DNA of 64,000 nucleotides, from assembly GCA_037577475.1 (NCBI GenBank), contig CM075184.1, positions 7,036,094 to 7,100,093 on the forward strand, given 5' to 3'. The notes below the pieces were generated by a model that had not been told where the DNA came from, did not search any database, and saw only the letters and a program-made list of their open reading frames with translations. The position numbers and the translations under genes are program-made. This document shows, piece after piece, positions 56,958 through 64,000 of this stretch (positions are counted from its first letter, which is position 1; every line of letters begins with the position of its first letter). This stretch comes from Chaunax sp. Z400 (lineage: Eukaryota > Chordata > Actinopteri > Lophiiformes > Chaunacidae).

Positions 56958-59867
56958 CTGTATATATTTTACAGTACAGGAACTTTACAACACACGGTGT
57001 GTTATTCATGAACAGATACACAGTTAACCCCCCCACACCTCCACCTTCAGTCTGACATCAGCATGAACAGGTGGAGAGGTACTGTATGTATATAGGGACA
57101 GAATAAATGTTATGGATGGACTTGTGTGTCACAGCTGTGTTATTTACATGTAATCTACCATTTCATAAATGACTGCTTAATCTATGTGGAGGAAGATAAA
57201 CAGGAAGTGATGGAAAATGACAAACTTTCCTTCTTTCCTTTTGTATCATGGAGCAAAAAAAAACCAAAAACACAATGTAGCTTTACATGTTAGAGTTAAT
57301 AGACTTTGTGTGTCCCTCAGTGTGACTACTGCCCATGTCTATGCTGACTGTGTAACTGTGTAGTTTGCAGTTTATAATTATAATAATACTTATAATTCAT
57401 TATTATAATAAATATGATAATAATTATCCATACAGTGGTAACAGGCTACCATGTAAAGAGCCACCTGGATGTTGCTCTGTCCTTGACTTTGCCTTTTGTT
57501 AGAGCTTTATGTCTGTTTGTGTTCTCTCAGTAGTTTGAGCCTACTGGGCTCCTGTATACGTCCAGCTGCTGCTTCTGTATGTGTGTCCTTGGTTAGACCT
57601 GATGTGGAGGTTAGATGAACTTATTTTATTGATGATGCTGCTAAATGCATGTTAGACTCGGCGCTCCACCAGTAAGGACAGTTACACCTATGCTTTGTCC
57701 ATGGTGGCATCTGAAAAACCATTTCCACCCCCTACTGGTTAATGTCAGACCCTACTGGTGTACTTCCAGTGGGACACTGTAGATTCACAGAACACATTTG
57801 ATTTGTTCATCATGTAGTTAGTGTGTGCATTTTTTGTGTTGTCTTGTGCTCATCACCATCTCCATGTGTCTTTACATGTCACCCAGCAGATCTCATAGCC
57901 TCTGTTCCAACGTCATGGCCTGAGAGCCCCGCCACCAATGGCAATGTTCACCGTGAGTAACACACACAGACTCCACATTCAAGTCTGTGAGTCTCAGCTC
58001 TGAGGAGATTCATGGACAGAAAGTTAACCTGTAAAATAAACCTGGACTATCAGGAGTTTCACCTCATGAGTTCAGACACAGATCCTCAGGGGGAAGGAGG
58101 ATAATAATAATAATAATAATAATAATGATAATAATAATAATGATAATAATAATGTGAAGAATAAAAAACCCAGTTTATGATAATGTTTACCTACTGGAGG
58201 AGTGAATGACAGTAGAAGAGGAGATGTGTGCAGTGAGACCGGACCATCACATCCGATGTAAACACTTCATCACAGACTACTCAATGATGCCACTGAGTAA
58301 ATGTGTCCAATCAGAAAAGAGTCTCGGTGATGGTAAAAATATGACCCTAGCATAAAACAGCTGCTTGTAGAATGGAGTCTGGTTTAACAGGATGTCCACT
58401 CTATAGACCGCTGGGAGCAGAGGAGATCTAATGGTAATAGTTACATAACATGATCCCACATACCTGCTAATATTCAACACTGTGAACAACACACACACAC
58501 ACACGTTTGAATGAGATCTATACATGTGAGGGTCTTTAATTAGTTTTTTGATTGACAGTTTTAAATGAGTGAAAAGTTGATTGATTACCTTGGAAACTGA
58601 TGTTTGGCTCAAAGTGAACTGATGTCATTTTCCACAGCTTTCAGCTGCGTCTCAGATGGAGTCTGCTCACTAGTAGTTCTGAGTGTTCACTATTCATCCA
58701 CTTTAATTCCAGTCACTATCTTTTTCACGTTTTTAAACCACATCTTCCTGTTTTCACCAGCAGCTGGAGAAAGCTCACACAGAGGGCTGTGCAATATGAC
58801 GACGTTTATTGTTTGACAATAGTAAAACATTTATGGTTTCATATTATGTTCTATTGTTTATTTGGCTGAGCATATCACACTCTTTATAGCAGTAAACAGG
58901 AAGCAGCTCTTAGTGACGTTAATCCTTTAATGGTGTCTGAGACAAACGAGACAATCGCTCTGATGGTGGTGTGACGTCTCCAGTTTAATGTCGGCCTACT
59001 GATTCTGTTGTTTTATCAAAGCTTCTAAGAACTCTGGTTCCTGGATGCCAACCAGCACCACACTGGTTTAAATGGTTTCAGTATGGCTACGTCTTTAACA
59101 TAAAGGCTCCACCTCAGGCGGCTCACCTGCTGCTGTCACAGGTGATAAACAGCCCAATTAAACAGTGGGAAACACTGACACCACTCACCTCTTTCACCTC
59201 CTACTCCTTCATTATCCTCTCTTTATATTCTTATATTTTATACATTCATATTCTACTGTGTTATATGTCTACATTTAAGCAAAGCATCTAAATAGAGGGA
59301 GAAAAATGATCAATATGAGTAACTTTTAGTTGTGGAGTATATGCTTCAAAATGGAGGTCCTTTTCCATTCATTAACTATGCAGCTAATGTGTCATATTAT
59401 GGTATGTATCGTTATAGTGATTTGTGACCTTCATCCACATCTCATAGTCTTTGTCAGCAGGTGGAGTTTGTTGTTGTTAAAGCAATTGACAGACGTCATG
59501 TTGGGCTGTTTGAAGACCTTTTATAAATCTAACAATTAATTTAGAAAATGACCTCATAATGGAGGTAATCATTAGTTGTGGCCTACCAGGTAGGAAAAGC
59601 AGACCTTGCTCATGATTAATATGCAGTGGAATAAATAATTTGATCATTCCTGTCTCTGGTGCAGAGTCGGAGGTGTTGGACCAGCCGTGCTGTCGCTCCC
59701 TCTACGACTTTGAGCCGGAGAATGAAGGCGAGCTGGGCTTCAAGGAGGGCGACATCATCATCCTCACCAACCAGATAGACGAGAACTGGTACGAAGGCAT
59801 GATCAGCGGTGAGTCTGGCTTTTTCCCCATCAACTACGTGGAGGTCATTGTCCCCCTGCCTCAGTGA
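29194..59867 (+). CDS. sh3gl3: sh3gl3, endophilin A3 (N-BAR and SH3 protein; gene span, 11 coding exons)
   Basis: Endophilin A proteins bind and bend membranes at endocytic necks and recruit dynamin and synaptojanin through their SH3 domain. Joined exons give 382 codons plus stop (human SH3GL3 is about 347 aa). The amphipathic helix H0 is residues 1 to about 21 (MSVAGLKKQFHKASQ). The BAR domain runs to about residue 247, including the appendage near 60-87 (KIRGQVKTTGYPQPEG). A variable linker spans about 248-321 and the SH3 domain 322-380, with SLYDF, W357, P370 and Y373 of the peptide pocket visible. SEKISGAEGTKLD, LLSKTTEYLQPNP and GQVKTTGYPQ favour SH3GL3 over SH3GL1/2. The extra length comes from exons 9 and 10 in the linker. 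All junctions obey GT-AG and keep phase. Whether this is an a or b teleost paralogue cannot be told. Confidence 0.96.
29776..29848 (+). repeat. 29-bp direct repeat, two copies 44 bp apart
   Basis: The unit gactattaagattctattt (first 20 bases) occurs at 29776-29804 and 29820-29848 without mismatch, separated by 15 bp. A recent local duplication. Confidence 0.9.
30380..30690. repeat. Dispersed repeat, paralogue of the sequence around copy 1 of the TIR element
   Basis: Similar to 17.78-17.95 kb (tttcatttcatacgtaattg versus tttcatttcatccatatttg) and, on its other side, to 18.46-18.56 kb, without the intervening 0.5 kb TIR element. Class unknown. Confidence 0.5.
31740..32010 (+). repeat. Dispersed fish repeat, unclassified (copy A)
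   Basis: Contains gtgggaggatgggtct and, near its end, gattggattaagggggac and gggccttggtggagggatg. The same blocks in the same order occur at 43.98-44.33 kb. Confidence 0.6.
33455..33778 (+). mobile_element. LINE 3' end fragment
   Basis: Starts in a frame resembling the C-terminus of a non-LTR reverse transcriptase (FKSLLKTHLFALAF) and ends in a typical LINE tail, aatgtgctatataaacaact, followed by cttgacttgact microsatellite-like repeats. 5' truncated. The clade (L2-like) is a guess. Confidence 0.55.
33850..34260 (-). mobile_element. Non-LTR retrotransposon fragment (reverse transcriptase C-terminal region), degenerate
   Basis: The + strand text (acagagtccagctgacagtc, gaccacagcgcagtagaaag, ggacctcagtctcctcagca) is the complement of a reverse-transcriptase C-terminal region widely dispersed in fish genomes. 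It carries frame breaks and a G-run at 33899-33908. Identified from memory of the family. Confidence 0.4.
35324..35404. repeat. (CA)n microsatellite
   Basis: About 40 uninterrupted CA units. Confidence 0.95.
36813..36907. repeat. (ATT)n trinucleotide repeat with ACT interruptions
   Basis: ATT/ACT units. The minus-strand Asn/Ser-rich ORF over it is an artefact of the repeat. Confidence 0.92.
40501..40663 (-). CDS. Unrecognised exon-like ORF, basic and charged
   Basis: On the minus strand an ATG at 40663 opens MILELQEFVLHVADEKKRRA, then KLVNTGEQKDRWELLKSK, ending near ARKQLPG at a donor-like cag|gtaggag. The composition looks like a real helical, highly charged coding segment, and the upstream 200 bp contain several CpGs (cgcgccacg). 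I do not recognise the family. A first exon of a DNA-transposon gene is one possibility; no downstream exon was found. Confidence 0.25.
41253..42735. repeat. 1.48 kb compound CA / CAGACA satellite
   Basis: An uninterrupted purine-pyrimidine alternating array of CA units with G substitutions (cagaca) at irregular intervals of 6 to about 24 bp. It has no stop codons in several frames on both strands, so apparent 500-codon ORFs of Thr-His or Cys-Val over it are not genes. Confidence 0.98.
42804..43130 (-). mobile_element. hAT element fragment with BED zinc finger
   Basis: The + strand start cagtggttcccaaagactgg is a hAT-type terminal repeat and resembles the left end of the element at 27184. 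The minus-strand ORF (43114 down) reads KASCRRCATAIGYVAGSTSN, then MPTHLKRHH, fitting a BED finger (C-x2-C...H-x4-H) at the N-terminus of a hAT transposase. The finger is followed closely by the terminal region, so the catalytic domain is deleted; the other end was not found. Confidence 0.6.
43980..44335 (+). repeat. Dispersed fish repeat, unclassified (copy B)
   Basis: Shares gtgggaggatgggtct, tcctgattggattaa and gggccttggtggagggatg with the copy at 31.74-32.01 kb, in the same order and orientation. Confidence 0.6.
45567..45860 (-). mobile_element. LINE 3' end fragment, minus orientation
   Basis: The + strand start tcaagtcaagtaaagtctg followed by ctatagcacattttaaa is the reverse complement of the same tail as at 33.74-33.78 kb (aaatgtgctat...cttgacttga). 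AT-rich 3' UTR-like sequence follows. Confidence 0.5.
46046..46114 (+). CDS. sh3gl3: sh3gl3 exon 2
   Basis: 69 nt after a (CTCTCTCT)n pyrimidine tract and tgcag; donor gtgagt. Encodes LLSEKISGAEGTKLDEDF and then LEMER. Both boundaries are phase 0. Confidence 0.95.
46850..47215 (+). repeat. Dispersed repeat, arm 1 of an inverted pair
   Basis: Its reverse complement matches 58.78-59.15 kb over most of its length, including tggtgctggttggcatccag, gtaggccgacattaaactgg and cagccaaataaacaatag. The pair is diverged at scattered sites. Class unknown. Confidence 0.7.
49109..49730 (+). pseudogene. Tc1/mariner-like transposase remnant
   Basis: The frame ending at 49510 has SRFNLHRADGHRRVYRRHGE, then the GGDVTMWGAI and MHDNARTHVAHVCQE motifs, covering the first and second catalytic Asp regions of a Tc1-type DDE transposase. 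A frameshift at about 49505-49512 moves the continuation (SPDLNPIEHLWDV, then TALQEKWHEIPQ) to another frame. The N-terminal DNA-binding part is missing or unrecognisable and the first acidic motif has a Lys next to Asp. Clearly dead. Confidence 0.85.
50366..50438 (+). CDS. sh3gl3: sh3gl3 exon 3
   Basis: 73 nt between ccatcag and gtaaaa. Encodes KIEVTNKSVFDLLSKTTEYL and then QPNP. Ends in phase 1. Confidence 0.95.
50534..50677 (+). CDS. sh3gl3: sh3gl3 exon 4 (BAR appendage)
   Basis: 144 nt between ctccgtag and gtacca, only 95 bp after exon 3. Encodes ASRAKLNMLNTVSKIRG, QVKTTGYPQPEGLL, and GHELGDDSVFG (last Gly split). This holds the appendage that helps endophilins insert in membranes. Confidence 0.95.
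51521..51654 (+). CDS. sh3gl3: sh3gl3 exon 5
   Basis: 134 nt between ctcctctag and gtaggt. Encodes CTLVDMGEAMRQMADVKDSL, then NVKQNFIDPLQNLQDKDLK. Ends in phase 0. Confidence 0.95.
51655..52911 (+). other. sh3gl3 intron 5, with a dispersed repeat at 52.40-52.60 kb
   Basis: The stretch 52405-52600 contains gagcaggtctagaccgactc, aggaaaaactgcctttaaca and ggcagaaacgtcgagcagac, a repeat I recall as dispersed in many fish genomes. An ORF running from it into exon 6 is fortuitous. The remainder is unremarkable. Confidence 0.5.
52912..53070 (+). CDS. sh3gl3: sh3gl3 exon 6
   Basis: 159 nt between tgtttacag and gtgaga. Encodes HHLKKLEGRRLDFDYKRKRQ, then GKIPDEEIRQAVEKFDESKE and the MFNFLETD end. It carries the strongly basic BAR surface. 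Confidence 0.96.
53071..54789 (+). other. sh3gl3 introns 6 and 7 (around exon 7)
   Basis: AT-rich intron sequence, apart from exon 7 (53833-53936). I see no repeats or genes I can name. Confidence 0.5.
53833..53936 (+). CDS. sh3gl3: sh3gl3 exon 7
   Basis: 104 nt between ccaacag and gtgaga. Encodes VEQVSQLSALIEATRDYHRQ and the end of the BAR domain (ILEELSGKLQK). Ends in phase 2. Confidence 0.95.
54790..54911 (+). CDS. sh3gl3: sh3gl3 exon 8 (start of linker)
   Basis: 122 nt between tcccag and gtacag. Encodes ISTVSSRPKREFKPKSIRSS, then IEGLDSHHNGLSYSS. The R-P-K-R-E-F-K-P-K stretch matches the RREYKP motif of family members. Ends in phase 1. Confidence 0.9.
55028..55057 (+). CDS. sh3gl3: sh3gl3 exon 9, small linker exon (likely alternative)
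   Basis: 30 nt between cttacag and gtaggt. Encodes DIQINHTVSK and is phase 1 on both sides, so it can be skipped without changing frame. It has no counterpart in the human 347-aa form. The flanking splice sites are good, but use is inferred. A second possible donor lies 4 nt downstream but would shift the frame. Confidence 0.65.
55120..56056. mobile_element. Tc1-like element with long TIRs, internally deleted
   Basis: The left end (gtgacacttttgttttcact...cctatttttcacaag) and the right end in reverse (cgcaacaactttgttttgtt...cccatttttcacaag) are inverted repeats extending about 120 bp. Internal segments (gtggaggtcctggactggag, ggcaacagc-type text) resemble a salmonid/teleost Tc1 family. At about 0.94 kb it lacks an intact transposase. 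It sits in sh3gl3 intron 9, just past exon 9. Confidence 0.7.
56182..56240. repeat. (ATAAT)n AT-rich palindromic repeat
   Basis: Alternating ataat/attat units that are largely self-complementary, just after the Tc1-like element. Confidence 0.85.
56930..56955. repeat. (TA)n microsatellite
   Basis: About 13 TA units. Confidence 0.9.
57725..57738 (-). promoter_or_regulatory. Possible CTCF-like motif, weak
   Basis: The minus strand reads CCAGTAGGGGGTGG, one core mismatch from CTCF consensus, 150 bp before exon 10. CTCF near an exon can affect its inclusion in mammals; here it is only a motif. Confidence 0.2.
57887..57952 (+). CDS. sh3gl3: sh3gl3 exon 10, linker exon with NAGNAG acceptor (likely alternative)
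   Basis: 66 nt after acccag, with a second CAG immediately following (start 57890), so the acceptor is a tandem NAGNAG that would add or drop one residue (TDL versus NL). Encodes LIASVPTSWPESPATNGNVH and ends at donor gtgagt. It is phase 1 on both sides and in frame only as shown. Linker position and absence from short family members suggest regulated inclusion. Confidence 0.7.
58101..58154. repeat. (ATA)n trinucleotide repeat
   Basis: About 18 ATA/ATG units. Confidence 0.9.
58780..59150 (-). repeat. Dispersed repeat, arm 2 of an inverted pair
   Basis: Inverted relative to 46.85-47.22 kb, with about 11.6 kb between the arms. Begins agggctgtgcaatatgac, an end-like sequence reminiscent of DNA transposons. 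It lies in sh3gl3 intron 10. Confidence 0.7.
59665..59867 (+). CDS. sh3gl3: sh3gl3 exon 11 (SH3 domain, stop)
   Basis: Acceptor ggtgcag, then 203 nt to TGA at 59865-59867. Encodes SEVLDQPCCRSLYDFEPENE, GELGFKEGDIIILTNQ, IDENWYEGMISGESGFFP and INYVEVIVPLPQ, a complete SH3 domain ending with the family's usual C-terminus. Confidence 0.97.
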
Positions 59868-62050
<2,183 letters not shown>

Positions 62051-64000
62051 CTGTTTTCTATGTTTATTTGATCATATTTTAGAAGAAGGCTCCATGTCTT
62101 CTGACCCGCTCTCTGTCTGGATAGTCTTCACTGTTTCTGAACAACAGAGTCATGTCATACTCACCCCTGTTGCTAAAAGGAAATGGGATTTCAAAATGGG
62201 AGCAGCTATTTAAAAAGTCCAGTTGATTCTCTCCATTAACAGTGTGAGTTGGTAACATTTGGAGCCGTCCACGCCTTGGGTGGGGGGATGACATGTAGCA
62301 TTGCATCAGCAAAAAACATCAACAATTGCAATAGAAAACAAGAGTCGTCTGAAGCAGCAGCAGCTGAGGCTCATGGGTAATGGGTATTGTGGTGTTTAGA
62401 GTTGTCTGCATTGCCAAAATGTTGGACAAATTCTGTAGATCCTACATTAAACGGCTGTCAGGAGTAACCGGGTTATGATTTATGGACATTGCTGTTCTTC
62501 TGTGAGTCCCATCTGGTTGCTTTATATTTGAGAAGAGGCAAACGTCTCTACAGCTGATATCTCCACAGCTCAGTGATTCACATCAAAACAGTCGAGATTA
62601 ATAAATAGCACTACAGGTCAGAGGTCAAATCTGTGTGTTTTATTTCAGTGTTTAGTGTCCCTTTAAAATAATCACAGGTGACGCTAACATAAACCTATAG
62701 GATCATTATTTCACAGGAAGAGTTGAGTTTCATTGACAGGAGCTGATCTTAATCACATAAAGCACAAGTGATTGGGATTTAACAGACCATATTCGTGTGG
62801 CGGCCATTTTCCTCTGATGCGATGCTGATGTCATACTACTGTGATCCAGGTTGTCTTGTAAAAAGTCTTGCTGTTGTCTGAAATGCACTCAGATAATGGA
62901 TAGTGACAATCTGAAGGGATATACATGTTAAGGTCAAACAACACATTTGACCCATTAGCTGTCAGCTAATGTTAGCATTCAACCACGTCCTTCCTAACCG
63001 TGGTGCGTTACCCTTTATGATGGGAAAGGCCTGACAGAACAGCACACATCTAGGACACATTTATCTAAGACGTAAACACATAGTCAGGCTAATGTAACGT
63101 AACGAAGCACCAACACCTCGTCTGCGTTGGAAACAATCTTTATGAACGTGTTCCAGTGAGCCGTACGTTAACGTAATGCACCAGGTGAAGACTGTTAGCA
63201 TTACATCGCTAGCTTCTAGCTTTACTTCCAGGTTTATATAAATCTGACCAAGATGTGCCGTGATATTACATCATTAATTTACACCTTTCCTATCGTACTG
63301 TGTAACACTATCAAACAATAACGTTAGCTAGGAAGTGGTGGACTGCTGTTGTCCTGTGGTAGATATGTTGTTCCTTCACAATGTTATCATCCATTGTCTC
63401 ATCAGTCACTGATACTCTGTGTTTGTACTGCTGGAATCAGTCGGGGGGAGATTTACATTATACTGAATTTACAATGTAAGGCAGTTTCACCCCAACCCCA
63501 TGTTTAGCCTTTTTTTTTTTTTTTATATTCTTATTGCCATTCCCCAAAGATCTGGTGGTTTCTCTGTGTGTTCTCATTGGACGACATTCTTAATCTGCGT
63601 GATTTATTTTCTGTCAGATGTGGACCAACTCTACTCTATACAATAGAGAGAAAATGTATTAGAGACTTACTGTTAGCTTGAAGTTGTTCAGATATTCAAT
63701 ATGTTGCATGATGATTTTTTTTGTTGTTATTATGGATTTTGAATAGCGGGGGGGCTCCCTGCTACTACAGCACAGAAAAGATCCATCAGGTCTGTTCCTG
63801 CATTCAGTCTCCTGCTTAGTGTAAAGCAGTCATCATGAAACATGGAAGCAGCCATAATAACCATCATGTCCAAAGTATTTTACAGACTGAGGACTGGATG
63901 CAGCGTTAGCCCCTTTATTTTTATATACACTAAAGCCAGTCCAATCTAAAGACCTGTTTATTTCTCCTCAGTAGTACAGAGGAATCTCCCACTGTGCTGT
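62051..64000. other. Downstream of sh3gl3: no gene recognised
   Basis: No coding segment was recognised. The part 62980-63330 has more CpG than its surroundings, with gcggccatttt at about 62800 (YY1-like) and tttatata near 63233. It could be a promoter of a gene beyond the window, but this is weak. Confidence 0.35.

Overview
This is nuclear DNA from a bony fish, most likely a teleost. The evidence is intron-split vertebrate genes with GT-AG junctions, many long CA/GT microsatellites, and dispersed repeats of types common in fish genomes (hAT-like, Tc1-like, Ty3/gypsy-like, Penelope-like and LINE tails). Nothing looks bacterial or plasmid-like. The species cannot be told from the sequence.

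Two protein-coding genes are secure, both on the + strand. (1) bnc1 (basonuclin 1), from a candidate four-codon first exon at about 1.92 kb to a stop at 15901, with a 3' UTR to about 17.33 kb. It encodes a nuclear zinc-finger transcription factor with three separated pairs of C2H2 fingers. (2) sh3gl3 (endophilin A3), eleven coding exons from the ATG at 29194 to the stop at 59867. It encodes an N-BAR plus SH3 membrane-curvature protein of endocytosis. BNC1 and SH3GL3 are also neighbours on human 15q25, and the amino-acid details favour this pair over the paralogous BNC2/SH3GL2 pair, so the window is a conserved synteny block. The two genes have unrelated jobs; their adjacency is historical.

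Layout: 1-1.9 kb, upstream of bnc1; 1.9-15.9 kb, bnc1; 17.4-29.1 kb, intergenic DNA with a TIR element in two copies, a Penelope-like fragment, a broken gypsy-like integrase region, a hAT-like element that appears to carry a nested solo LTR, and a strong CTCF-like motif; 29.2-46.0 kb, the very large sh3gl3 intron 1, with LINE fragments, unclassified repeats, a 1.48 kb compound CA/CAGA satellite and a BED-finger hAT fragment; 46.0-59.9 kb, the other sh3gl3 exons and introns with Tc1-like remnants and an inverted pair of dispersed repeats; 59.9-64 kb, 3' UTR and downstream DNA.

No undescribed multi-gene system was found. The points most worth a second look are two phase-symmetric linker exons in sh3gl3 (one with a tandem NAGNAG acceptor), the tiny bnc1 first exon, two unrecognised minus-strand exon-like ORFs (24.0-24.2 kb and 40.5-40.7 kb), the nested hAT/LTR insertion, and the 1.48 kb satellite. 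All boundaries were read by eye; no alignment or database search was run.
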